Positions 8,985 to 17,216 of a stretch of 64,000 bases of DNA are shown here, piece by piece. The notes beneath the pieces were generated by a model. The model did no database searches, was not told where the DNA came from, and was given only the letters and a program-made list of their open reading frames with translations. Within the stretch, counting starts at the first letter, position 1, and every line of letters starts with the position of its first letter. The stretch is taken from assembly GCA_026126305.1 (NCBI GenBank), contig JAHCJI010000007.1:1-64000 (forward strand). Direction: 5' to 3'. Origin of the DNA: Phycisphaeraceae bacterium (lineage in GTDB: Bacteria; Planctomycetota; Phycisphaerae; Phycisphaerales; UBA1924). The position numbers and the translations under genes are program-made.

Positions 8985-10505
8985 ATGCTGAAGAAGTACC
9001 CGTCCGTGCTCGTTTGCCTTGTGGGCGTCGTGGGAGTGGGCCTGACTGCTGCCAACGCGCATAGCGACGAGGCCCGCCTCATGCGCCCGATCATGCCCGA
9101 TGGCTTTGTGCCCTTCACCGGCCGCGTGGACGCTCCCGACGTGATGGGTGGCTACGTGGGCAACGCCGTGCTGGTGCGGCTGGAGGCCGGGGCGAATCCG
9201 GACGCCCCGTACCCGGGTGTTGCGGGGCTGGAGCCGGCCTTCCTGCATACGCCCGCGCATGGAGCATTGGCCGAGGCCCACGGCCTGACGCGTCTGTACC
9301 GCGCGGTGCTGCTGCCCGGGGTTGAGCCCCTCGCGGCGCTGGCCATGCTCGAGGCCTCGCCCGGTGTGCAGCGGGCCGAGCGGATCGGGATCGCTGGCCT
9401 TCTGAGCGTGACGCCCAATGACCCGGACTTCTCCCAGCAGTATGGGTTGTTGAATACTGGGCAGGTGATCGCGGGCGTGGCGGGCACGCCCGGTGCGGAC
9501 ATCAACGCGACGATGGCCTGGACGCTGACCACCGGCTCGCCGGACACGGTGATCGCCGTTGTGGACACGGGCGTGAGCCAGAGCCACCCGGACCTGAGGA
9601 TCAACGTGCTGCCCGGTTTCAGCGCGCTGGGGGGGAGCTGGGACGACGACATCTTCATCAGCCATGGCACGCACGTGGCGGGCATCGCCAGCGCCGACAC
9701 CGACAATGGCGTGGGCGTGGCGGGCGTGGGCTTCCATTGCTCGATCCTGCCGGTGAAGGTCCTGGGCTTCCTGGGCTCGGGCACCGAGCCGGACGTGGCC
9801 GCGGGCATTGTCTGGGCGGCCGACAACGGCGCGCACGTGATCAATCTGAGCCTGGGCTCTCCCTCATTCGGCATCGTGCTCGAGAACGCCGTCAACTATG
9901 CCGCCTCGCTGGACGTGGTGGTGGTGGCGGCCACGGGCAACACCGCCGGCGCGGCCGTGTTTGCGCCGGCGCGGTTCGGGGCCACCATCGCCGTGGGCGC
10001 CACCGACAACCGCGACCGGATCGCCAGCTTCACGACCACGGGCCCCGAGATGACGGTGACCGCGCCGGGCGTTGACGTGTGGAGCACCTGGGACACGCTG
10101 CCCTTCTTCGGGCCCACCGATGGGTACGTGCTCCAGAGCGGCACGTCGATGGCTTCGCCGCACGTTGCCGGCGTGGTGGGCCTCATGCGTTCGGTGAACC
10201 CGGGCCTGTCGCGCACGCAGGTGCAGGACATCCTCGAATCGACCAGCGTCGACCTGGGTGCCCCGGGCTTCGATCCCATCTTCGGGCACGGCCGTGTCGA
10301 CGCCTTCGCGGCCGTCGGTGCGGCGTTGGCGGCGGCGTGCCGGGCCGACTTCGACGGCGACGGCGTGCTGACCCTGTTCGACTTCCTGGCCTTCCAGAGC
10401 GCCTTTGCGCTGGGCGACCCGGCCGCCGACTTCGACGGCGACGGCGAGCTGACGCTGTTCGACTTCCTCGAGTTCCAGAGCGCCTTTGCCATCGGCTGCG
10501 AGTAG
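8985..10505 (+). CDS. Secreted subtilisin-like serine protease (S8) with GC-type dockerin module
   Basis: 506 aa. Signal peptide residues 1-26 (VGLTAANAHS). A propeptide-like region of about 120 residues precedes the catalytic domain. The triad is complete: D194 in VVDTGV, H227 in SHGTHVAG, S388 in GTSMASPHVAG. After a short Ala-rich link, the C-terminus has two EF-hand-like repeats, DFDGDGVLTLFDFLAFQ and DFDGDGELTLFDFLEFQ, ending GCE. ATG 8985 follows GGGGAAGGAA; a GTG one codon earlier is possible. An intrinsic terminator follows at 10548. A second subtilase at 28270 lacks the dockerin tail. Likely extracellular or cell-surface; substrate unknown. Confidence 0.93.
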   Translation: MLKKYPSVLVCLVGVVGVGLTAANAHSDEARLMRPIMPDGFVPFTGRVDAPDVMGGYVGNAVLVRLEAGANPDAPYPGVAGLEPAFLHTPAHGALAEAHGLTRLYRAVLLPGVEPLAALAMLEASPGVQRAERIGIAGLLSVTPNDPDFSQQYGLLNTGQVIAGVAGTPGADINATMAWTLTTGSPDTVIAVVDTGVSQSHPDLRINVLPGFSALGGSWDDDIFISHGTHVAGIASADTDNGVGVAGVGFHCSILPVKVLGFLGSGTEPDVAAGIVWAADNGAHVINLSLGSPSFGIVLENAVNYAASLDVVVVAATGNTAGAAVFAPARFGATIAVGATDNRDRIASFTTTGPEMTVTAPGVDVWSTWDTLPFFGPTDGYVLQSGTSMASPHVAGVVGLMRSVNPGLSRTQVQDILESTSVDLGAPGFDPIFGHGRVDAFAAVGAALAAACRADFDGDGVLTLFDFLAFQSAFALGDPAADFDGDGELTLFDFLEFQSAFAIGCE

Positions 10506-10547
10506 GGCCACCAGCGCCACAGATTCTATGGCACCATGAGTCTCCAG

Positions 10548-10582
10548 CAAGAGCCCTCAGGCCGGGGGCTCTTGTATTGTTC
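10548..10582 (+). terminator. Intrinsic terminator after the subtilase gene
   Basis: Stem CAAGAGCCC (10548-10556) with GGGCTCTTG (10566-10574), 9-nt loop, followed by TATTGTTC. Confidence 0.7.
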
Positions 10583-10658
10583 ACTCGGGCTGCCGGGCGG
10601 GCCCCTGATCGGGCTCGGGGGCGTCCCCTGGGCGGCCGCGTCGATGGGAGCGGGCGGC

Positions 10659-11129
10659 CTACTCCGGCGAGCCGCTGGAATAGTCGTAGACCCACTGGCT
10701 CATGGCGCGCTCGTAGTCGAGCACCTCGCCATCCTTGAAGAACAGGCCCAGCTCGCGCCTGGCGGCCTCGGGGCTGTCGCTGCCGTGGATGAGGTTGAAG
10801 CTGTTGGAGACGCCAAAGTCGCCGCGGATGGTCCCGCTCTCGGCCTTGGAGCCGAAGGTGGCGCCCATCATCTTGCGGCTGATGGCGATGGCGCCGATGC
10901 CGCGGACGGCCAGGACCAGCACCGGGGCCCCGGTCATGAAGCGGACCAGGCCGTCGTAGAAGCCCTTGCCGGCGTGGTCCTTGTAGTGCTCGGCGGCCAG
11001 ATCGGGGCCGATCTTCATGAGCTTGCAGCCCACGACCTGGAGGCCCTTGTCCTCGAATCGGGTGATGATGCGGCCCATCAGGCCCCGCTGGACGGCGTCG
11101 GGCTTGAGGATGATGAGCGTGGTTTCCAT
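10659..11129 (-). CDS. ndk: Nucleoside diphosphate kinase
   Basis: 156 aa. Transfers the gamma phosphate of ATP to NDPs through a phosphohistidine; cytoplasmic nucleotide balance. Motifs: LIILKPDAVQRG at the N-terminus, and NLIHGSDS with the phosphorylated His115. Slightly longer than the usual 140-150 aa because of a C-terminal tail (WVYDYSSGSPE). ATG 11129 is preceded by CAGGAG 8 bp upstream. The next gene upstream on this strand is rdgB, 660 bp away across a repeat-rich gap. Confidence 0.95.
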   Translation of the reverse strand: METTLIILKPDAVQRGLMGRIITRFEDKGLQVVGCKLMKIGPDLAAEHYKDHAGKGFYDGLVRFMTGAPVLVLAVRGIGAIAISRKMMGATFGSKAESGTIRGDFGVSNSFNLIHGSDSPEAARRELGLFFKDGEVLDYERAMSQWVYDYSSGSPE

Positions 11130-11406
11130 GGTGTGGCTCCTGGGTGGGGTTTGTGTGTGTGGGGGTGCGTGGGGGGTGCGTGGGGGTGGGCGGAGAGGGT
11201 AGGGCGGCGGGTGGCAAATCGGCGGCGATGGGGGTGATGGGGGCGTTGGGGGCGATGGGCGTGGTACTGGGGGGCCGTGGCACCCAAACAGAAAAAGAAT
11301 ATAGTTTTGTACGTTCGATGTTTGATATATGCGGCCCAGGACGCCGCCAGAGCGGTTTTCCCACGCGATCAAGGTCCGATCACACGAATGCAATCCTTTC
11401 CAACAG
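11130..11406. other. Gap upstream of ndk: G-rich tract and A/T-rich segment
   Basis: 11150-11195 is a run of GGGGGTG-like steps. 11284-11335 is the only A/T-rich stretch here (AAAAAGAATATAG, TTTGATATATG) and probably holds the ndk promoter; I could not assign hexamers with confidence. No gene seen. Confidence 0.5.
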
Positions 11407-11637
11407 AACACCCGGAGTCTCCCGCAGAACATCCGGAGACTCCAACATAACTCCCGGAGACTCCAGCCGAACATCCGGAGACTCCAACGGAGCATCGGGA
11501 CTCTCCAGCAGAACACCCGGAGGCTCCAACAGAACTCCCGGAAACGCCCGCAGAACACCGGGAGTCTCCCACAGAGCACCCGGAGGCTCCCGCGGGACAT
11601 CGGCAGGCTCCGGCCGATCGTCCGGAGTCTCGCGCCC
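11407..11637. repeat. 21-bp tandem array, 11 units
   Basis: Eleven gap-free 21-bp units starting at 11407 and stepping by 21 to 11617, with a partial unit before the first. Units look like AACACCCGGAG-TCTCCCGCAG with changes at many positions. Each centre is a short dyad GGAG-N-CTCC. The unit sequence is unrelated to the array at 2857, yet the period is identical. It lies between ndk and rdgB. Confidence 0.88.
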
Positions 11638-11697
11638 AGCGCTGGCAAGCCGCACCACGCCCTCTGGCAACGGGGTCCTGTGCTCCCATGCCCGGAG

Positions 11698-11739
11698 CCC
11701 AATGCCCATTGCCCAATGCCCAATGCCCCATGCCCCATG
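11698..11739. repeat. Heptamer array CCCAATG/CCCCATG, 6 units
   Basis: Six 7-bp units: CCCAATG, CCCATTG, CCCAATG, CCCAATG, CCCCATG, CCCCATG. It is 53 bp past the rdgB stop codon and 60 bp from the end of the 21-bp array, the same order as at 2857-3529. Confidence 0.85.
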
Positions 11740-11792
11740 CCCAAACGCGGGCCGCCCTGGCGCCGGTTGCATGGGCGCTCGGGTGCCCCCGG

Positions 11793-12485
11793 TCACGGGG
11801 CGTCGGCGCTGGCGCGGGCGAAAGAGCCGGGGAAATTGTCGGCGATCTGGCTGGCGATCTGGTTGGCCGCCTTGGCCCGGTGGCTGATGGCGTTCTTCTC
11901 CTGGGGGCTCATCTGAGCGCTGGTGCGTTCGTAGTCGGGGGCGACCAGGAAGAGCGGGTCGTAGCCGAAGCCGTGCTCGCCGCGGGGCGTGCTGGCGATG
12001 CGGCCTTCCATCTCGCCCCGGGCCGTGGCCAGCACGCATCCGGCGGGGTCGGCCAGGACCATGACGCACACGAATCGGGCGGATCGGCGATCTTCGGGCA
12101 CGCCCTGCAACTCGGCCAGCAGGCGGGCGTTGTTGGCCGCGTCGCGCTCGGCCCGGGGTCGGGGGTCTTCGAGGCCACCGGTGCTGTAATGGCTCGAGAT
12201 GACCCCCGGGGCACCATCCAGGGCGTCGACGACCAGGCCCGAGTCGTCGGCCAGGCAGGGCGTGCCGGTCTGGCGGGCGTAGGCGACGGCCTTGATGGTG
12301 GCGTTGGCCTGGAAGGTGTCGCCGGTTTCTTTGGGTTCGCTGGTCGGGGTGTCAAGATCGCAAAGGCCAACCACGCCGATGCCCAGGCCGGCGAAGATGG
12401 GCCGCAGCTCGGCGACCTTGCCGGGGTTGGCGGTGGCGATGGTGATGGGGGTGGGGGTGGGGGAGGGAGGGGGGAAGGGCTGCAT
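11793..12485 (-). CDS. rdgB: RdgB/HAM1-family dITP/XTP pyrophosphatase
   Basis: 230 aa. Hydrolyses non-canonical purine NTPs (dITP, XTP) to monophosphates to keep them out of DNA and RNA. Motifs: IATANPGKVAELRPIF (nucleotide-binding start, residues 16-31), the DDSGLVVDALDGAPGV core, the GFGYDPLF loop and a C-terminal SHRAKA. A Pro-rich leader of 12 residues and an Ala-rich tail make it a little long. There is no Shine-Dalgarno; TAACCT sits exactly 6 bp before the ATG, suggesting a leaderless message, but no good -35 is present. A 41-bp stretch resembling codons 17-30 recurs at about 16210. Confidence 0.92.
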   Translation of the reverse strand: MQPFPPPSPTPTPITIATANPGKVAELRPIFAGLGIGVVGLCDLDTPTSEPKETGDTFQANATIKAVAYARQTGTPCLADDSGLVVDALDGAPGVISSHYSTGGLEDPRPRAERDAANNARLLAELQGVPEDRRSARFVCVMVLADPAGCVLATARGEMEGRIASTPRGEHGFGYDPLFLVAPDYERTSAQMSPQEKNAISHRAKAANQIASQIADNFPGSFARASADAP

Positions 12486-12638
12486 CGGCTCAGGTTAGGG
12501 GCAGCCGATGGCGAAGGCGTTGCGCAAGGCAAGCGGGCTGGAGGGGCCGATCTTGTCGTGGCGAAGAAACGAAACTTGGAAGGTCGTGCCACGCCAGCAC
12601 GCCGCGCCGTTGGCACCGGCACGTTGCACTCGGATCGA

Positions 12639-15554
12639 TCAGCCGCCCGCCGCGGCCTTGGCCTCCTGGAGTTTCGCGTTCCATGCTGCGGCCCTGGCGT
12701 CGTAGCCGGCATCGGGCTCGGCGGCGTGCCACGCGGTGTAGAGCCTGGAGAGCAGATCCGAAGACTCGACCGCACTCGCGGGATGGTCCGGTCGCAACCC
12801 AGCAAGGCGATAGAATTCCTTGGCGACTGCTTCGGCTTCTTCGTACGACCCGGTGTTCATCAGGAGCAAGCCCAGGTTAAAAGCAAGCAGCATTGTCGAG
12901 TCGTCTGGGATTCGATTCGGACCACTTCGCTGCCACGCGAGCCTCCAATACCGTAATGCCTCAGCCAATGATTGTCGCCGGGTTGCAATTTCCTCGGTAT
13001 GGTCTTCGGCTCGTCTTCGATTGGCAGTGCCCAAGCTGCGTAGTACAGAGATGGTGTCCGGGTGCTCCGGGCCAAGTGTATATTCTCTGCCCTGGAGCGC
13101 CTGGAGTAAGTGGCTTATGCTAAGAGCATAATGCGCAGTATTGTAATGAAACAATCCTAAGTTAGAGTGTGTCATCGATGTGGTTGGATGGAAGGCGCCC
13201 AATGCACTGGCGGCCTGCGCGAGCGCCCCGTCCAGCTCGGCCATGCCCTCTTCCTGATTCCCGGCCATGAAGAGTACGAACCCCAGGTTCACTCGTGCCG
13301 TTATCGAGTCGGGGTGTTCGGAACCATAGATCTCGATGTAGAGTCGGGTGGCTTCGCGCATGACTTGCTCGGCGGCCTGGGCGCCTTGGGTCAAGAACAC
13401 CGATCCGGCATATCCGGCAAAGGCGGTCGCGGCATCTTTCCCGCGATCCCCCTGGATGGCCCGCAGGCCCTCGTGGGCTCGCAGGTAATAGTCGTAGGCC
13501 GCCGTGTGATCGCCAAGCTTGTCGCTCAGGATGCCGAGAGTGTTCAAGGTTATATAGATATCGCGATGTTCGGGCGGCAGGGCTCGCATCTGGGTTTGCA
13601 GCAAGGCGGCCAGCCGCTCTCCTGCCTCGTCGAGTTTTCCATGATCGATCAGGATGAGCGCGAGATTGTGGATGGCGGCCAGGGTGTGTTCGTGCTCGGG
13701 TCCGTGCAGCAACGTGCTCAGCTCGATCGTTGCCTCAAAATGCGTACGCGCCGCCTGATAATTCCCTATCGATCGCTCCAGGATGCCTGCCTCGCTGTGG
13801 GAACCGATCCGAAGATCAAGGTCGTCCTGCGGGTCCAACAGCGCGAGCGCTCGCTGCTGGGGATCTCTCGATGCATCCAAGAGACCAACATTGCGGAGCG
13901 TCGTGGCTAGCGCCTGAAGGAGTCTCGCTTGAGCACGTCTGTCATCGGCAAACCGTGTGTCGATAGCGTCTAATGCTGGCCGGAGAACGTGCTCGTCAAT
14001 AGCCGTTCGTGTCAGGTCCGTGAAATTGATGCTGCTGAGCTGGTTGTGAAAAGACTCCGTGATGGACTGGGCTTCCGCGATTTGAAGCCCCTGCGCATCG
14101 AGCATCGCGCTGTGCTGCTCGCTCATGAGCCTTCGCATTCGAATGCCCATCATGTCTGGGTCGAGGTTGGATAGCAGAGTCGCCTGAAAATCTGCAACGC
14201 GATCGGCCTGCTCACGTGCCAGCGCCTCGTTGGAACGTGCCAGAATCGCATCATCACGCTGCTGTTGTGCCACATGTGCTTGCCAGGCGAAAGCGATGGC
14301 CCCCAGAAGCAACGCGGCCATCACGGCGCCCGTGCTCGTCACCACCCCGCGATTGCGACGCGTGAACTTCCGCACGCGGTACAGCCGGCTGGGCGGGGCC
14401 GCCACGACGGCATCGCCCTTGAGGTACCGCTCCAGGTCTTCGGACAGGGCGCTGGGTGAGGCGTACCGGCGGCGGCGGTCCTTCTCCAGGGCCTTCATGG
14501 TGATCCAGTCCAGCTCGCCGCGGATGCGAGTTTCCAGGCGTTTGCTCCGCGCCGTTCGGGATTCCTGCGTGGACTGGCCCAGCCGGGTGCTCGGGCGCGG
14601 CGGATCGACTTCGCGGATGAGCCGGCGGAGTTCCTCGAGCCCGGCAGACTGCACCTGGCGGCTGGTAAAGGGCGTCTGGCCGGTGAGCAGTTGGTACAGC
14701 AGCACCCCAAGGGCGTAGACATCGGTGCGGGTGTCGATGTCGGCGCTGCCCTCGGCCTGCTCGGGGCTCATGTAATGGGGCGTGCCCATGAACTGGCGAT
14801 GCTCGGTGTGCAGGGTCAGGTCGGTCAGTGGGGCATCAATAGCCTTGGCGATGCCGAAATCGATGACCTTGGCCTGGGGCCGACCGTCCTGCAAGGCCAC
14901 CAGCACGTTGCCGGGCTTCAGGTCGCGGTGGATCACGCCCTTCATATGGGCGTGCTGCACGGCGGCGCAGACCTGGAGCATCAGGTCCAACCGCGCCCGC
15001 AGGTCGAGATTGTGGTTCGCGCAGAACTGGTCGATGGGCTCACCCGGCCAGTATTCCATGGCAACGTATGGCCGGCCGCTTGGGGTGGCACCAGCGTCGA
15101 AGACGCGGGCGATGTTGGCGTGGTCCATCAAGGCCAACGCCTGGCGTTCCTGCTCGAAACGGGCGACCACCTGCTTGGTGTCCATCCCGGCCTTGAGCAC
15201 CTTGATGGCCACGACGCGCTTCACGGGTTCGTGCTGCTGGGCCCGATAGACAGCACCAAAGCCACCCTCCCCCAGTAGGGCCTCGATGGTGTAAGGGCCG
15301 ATGCGGTCTCCCGGTGCAAGGCTTTCGGCGCGTGCCAGGCCGATGGCGCCTCGGATCAGCCCTTCTTCGATGGCTTGTTCGAGGGAGTTGGCGTTTTCGG
15401 AGGGCGTGTCGGCGGCCAACAGTGCCAGCACCTGGTCGTGGACCGACGCATCGGTGTGTTTCAGTTCGACCAGTGCTTCCGCTCGACTGGGTCCATCGAG
15501 TTCGCGGATATGCAGGAACGCGTCTCGGACGCGAGCGTAGTGGTCATTGGACAT
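12639..15554 (-). CDS. Ser/Thr protein kinase with transmembrane segment and TPR-like C-terminal half
   Basis: 971 aa. Kinase domain about residues 88-375 is complete: GEGGFGAVY glycine loop (95-103), VAIK Lys118, HRDLKPGN Asp211, DFG Asp232, SPEQ activation end. One membrane helix near 404-428 puts the rest outside the cytoplasm. The C-terminal half has repeated TPR/tetratricopeptide-like helices ([52 protein letters not shown]), the arrangement typical of planctomycete and myxobacterial kinases. Unlike the two other kinases in the window it has no sigma-factor gene beside it. ATG 15554 has GGGGGAG 7 bp upstream. Ligand and targets unknown. Confidence 0.93.
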   Translation of the reverse strand: MSNDHYARVRDAFLHIRELDGPSRAEALVELKHTDASVHDQVLALLAADTPSENANSLEQAIEEGLIRGAIGLARAESLAPGDRIGPYTIEALLGEGGFGAVYRAQQHEPVKRVVAIKVLKAGMDTKQVVARFEQERQALALMDHANIARVFDAGATPSGRPYVAMEYWPGEPIDQFCANHNLDLRARLDLMLQVCAAVQHAHMKGVIHRDLKPGNVLVALQDGRPQAKVIDFGIAKAIDAPLTDLTLHTEHRQFMGTPHYMSPEQAEGSADIDTRTDVYALGVLLYQLLTGQTPFTSRQVQSAGLEELRRLIREVDPPRPSTRLGQSTQESRTARSKRLETRIRGELDWITMKALEKDRRRRYASPSALSEDLERYLKGDAVVAAPPSRLYRVRKFTRRNRGVVTSTGAVMAALLLGAIAFAWQAHVAQQQRDDAILARSNEALAREQADRVADFQATLLSNLDPDMMGIRMRRLMSEQHSAMLDAQGLQIAEAQSITESFHNQLSSINFTDLTRTAIDEHVLRPALDAIDTRFADDRRAQARLLQALATTLRNVGLLDASRDPQQRALALLDPQDDLDLRIGSHSEAGILERSIGNYQAARTHFEATIELSTLLHGPEHEHTLAAIHNLALILIDHGKLDEAGERLAALLQTQMRALPPEHRDIYITLNTLGILSDKLGDHTAAYDYYLRAHEGLRAIQGDRGKDAATAFAGYAGSVFLTQGAQAAEQVMREATRLYIEIYGSEHPDSITARVNLGFVLFMAGNQEEGMAELDGALAQAASALGAFHPTTSMTHSNLGLFHYNTAHYALSISHLLQALQGREYTLGPEHPDTISVLRSLGTANRRRAEDHTEEIATRRQSLAEALRYWRLAWQRSGPNRIPDDSTMLLAFNLGLLLMNTGSYEEAEAVAKEFYRLAGLRPDHPASAVESSDLLSRLYTAWHAAEPDAGYDARAAAWNAKLQEAKAAAGG

Positions 15555-15620
15555 CGAATCTCCCCCATCAAGCTTATTGCGGAACGGTGCGCTCGCAATT
15601 CCAGTCTAGCCAAACCACGC

Positions 15621-15650
15621 GAAGAAGGCCGCCCCTTGGCGGCCGAAGAA
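15621..15650 (-). terminator. Intrinsic terminator after the 15666 gene
   Basis: On the minus strand GGCCGCC and GGCGGCC (15627-15633 and 15638-15644) form a tight stem followed by TTCTTC. Confidence 0.6.
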
Positions 15651-15665
15651 CGTACAGGGCCTTCA

Positions 15666-16025
15666 TTACCAGCAAACGATCCGATCGCGGTCAATCAGTT
15701 GGCTCCCTCGCCAGAGTTCAACCACCTGGCCGGTCCAGGGAAGTCGGAAGGGCACGCAGAAGCGGTAACTGGTCTGGCCACCGCTGTGGACCTGGCGTGC
15801 GATGACATTGGTGGCGTTGCCCAGGCGGCCCGTGTAGAAGGGCGTGCAGACGGTGTCGTTGGCATACCCGGTCACGGTAAAGAACATGAGTTGGCCGGCG
15901 CGGCCGACGACGACGGTGTTGCTATCCACGCAGCGGATGCGGGATTCGTCGATCTGGGCGTGGGCAGCGCCCGCCGTCAGGGCCAGGGCGGCGATGGCAA
16001 GGCCGGTGCGAATGCGGTTGGTCAT
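15666..16025 (-). CDS. Small secreted protein, unknown function
   Basis: 119 aa. Signal peptide residues 1-23 (AALALTAGAAHAQ). The mature part has four Cys (RIRCVD, NDTVCTPF, RFCVPF and the C-terminal IVCW), likely two disulphides, and beta-rich spacing (TVVVGRAGQLMFFTVTGY). No family recognised. ATG 16025 has GGAGG 8 bp upstream, and a terminator follows at 15621. Single-gene unit upstream of the kinase gene on the same strand. The position of the four Cys should help remote searches. Confidence 0.8.
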   Translation of the reverse strand: MTNRIRTGLAIAALALTAGAAHAQIDESRIRCVDSNTVVVGRAGQLMFFTVTGYANDTVCTPFYTGRLGNATNVIARQVHSGGQTSYRFCVPFRLPWTGQVVELWRGSQLIDRDRIVCW

Positions 16026-16204
16026 GGTTCGAGTCCTCCGATTACCTGGTGTTCTTCTGGCCGCCCCGACACGGGACGGCCACACCAGGTATGCGGAAAC
16101 TGTGGTGCTCCTACGCAACAACGGATAGAAATTCTTGAGCTCAGTGATGCCACTTGGAGGTAGCATCCACGTCTCCATGCATGGGGGCTCACCGAGATGT
16201 GGGG

Positions 16205-16250
16205 CTCCAACGCGTCGAAGATGGGCCGGGGCTCTGCAACTTTGCCGGGG
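16205..16250 (-). pseudogene. Possible rdgB N-terminal remnant
   Basis: Over 41 bp this DNA matches the start of rdgB (near 12396-12436) at about four of five positions and reads PGKVAEPRPIF against PGKVAELRPIF. No start codon, frame or further similarity continues on either side. It could be a fragment left by a duplication or a chance match. The surrounding gap 16026-16547 otherwise holds no gene I can support; a TATATT box lies at 16432. Confidence 0.3.
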
Positions 16251-16547
16251 TAGGCAAGGGGCTCCGGGGCAAGTTGGGTACTTCGGGGCGGCCGGCGGCG
16301 ACGGCGTTCAGGATGGCGAGGAAACGAGCGGGGCAGTTGGCCGGTACCTTCGAAGCCGGCCCGGCCGCATCCTGGCGACATGGCAACGGGTTGACCCCCG
16401 CATCTTGGAAACGTCCGTGCTCGTGTCTGGGTATATTTCCCAGAATCTGCCGAGCAGTTTGGGCCGGAGTCGGTGGGGCAGGGGTTCCTTGGTGACTGGA
16501 GAGAGCTGGTGGGCGGGTGCAGTGGCGGGACGCAGTCGTGTGGGTGC

Positions 16548-17213
16548 ATGGAATCGGCGCAGGCGCAGCCCGACGAGGGCGCGGGCGCCGGCAGGGGCGT
16601 GGGCGCGACCATCGACCAAGTTGGCCATACGGCGCCCCCGTCCTGCGTTGGTGTGTCCGCTGGCGTATCCGCCGATTTATCCGCTGATCTGGCCGCTGCA
16701 TTGTCTGATTTGCGGGCCATCGCGGCGGCGGCGTTGGCCTCCGAGCAGGATGGGCACACGCTCCAGCCCACGGCCCTGGTCAGCGAGCTCTATGTGAAGC
16801 TGGCTTCGTCGAAGGGTTTTGGGCAACTCCAGTTCGCCACTCGCGACCACATGCTGGCCTACGCGACCGAGGCCATCGCCAATATCCTGGTCGACCACGC
16901 CCGCCGCAAGAAGGCCAAGAAGCGTGGCGGTGGCGTACGGCCCGTGGGCATCGAAGGCCGGGCGGTCTCCGACGGGGGGCTTGGCACGGAGGCCTGCGAG
17001 CGTGCGATGGAAGTGGCCGGGTTGCTCGACCGGCTGGAGAATGAGCACCCGGTTGCGGCGCGGGTGGCCAGAATGCGCTGCTTTGGGTATATGAACGACG
17101 CATCCATCGCCAACGTGTTGGGCATCAGCCCCCGCAGTGCCTCGAGCTACTGGAAGGCGGCCCGCGCCTGGATGGCCGCCGAACTGGAAGTCGACCGGCC
17201 GGATCGGAGCTAA
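16548..17213 (+). CDS. ECF-type RNA polymerase sigma factor (kinase-linked)
   Basis: 221 aa from ATG 16548; no good Shine-Dalgarno, and an in-frame GTG at 16473 is possible. The N-terminal 50 residues are Ala/Gly-rich. Region sigma2 follows (TALVSELYVKL, FATRDHMLAYATEAIANILVDHARRK) and then the sigma4 helix-turn-helix (MNDASIANVLGISPRSAS). The pattern fits the planctomycete and myxobacterial group annotated as ECF-like sigma of the 'HTH' type. It is 3 bp from the downstream kinase gene (TAA-GCC-ATG), strongly suggesting one message and a kinase-controlled sigma factor. No anti-sigma factor gene is present. Confidence 0.85.
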   Translation: MESAQAQPDEGAGAGRGVGATIDQVGHTAPPSCVGVSAGVSADLSADLAAALSDLRAIAAAALASEQDGHTLQPTALVSELYVKLASSKGFGQLQFATRDHMLAYATEAIANILVDHARRKKAKKRGGGVRPVGIEGRAVSDGGLGTEACERAMEVAGLLDRLENEHPVAARVARMRCFGYMNDASIANVLGISPRSASSYWKAARAWMAAELEVDRPDRS

Positions 17214-17216
17214 GCC

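Noticed and set aside
16023..16045. tRNA T-arm-like GGTTCGAGTCC
   Set aside because: The flanks do not pair to form a T stem and no acceptor or anticodon arm is present; the region is the ribosome-binding site of the 15666-16025 gene.
16420..16440. ECF-type autoregulatory promoter (GGAAAC near TATATT) before the first sigma gene
   Set aside because: Spacing does not fit a known ECF promoter, and no matching motif was found before the second sigma gene.
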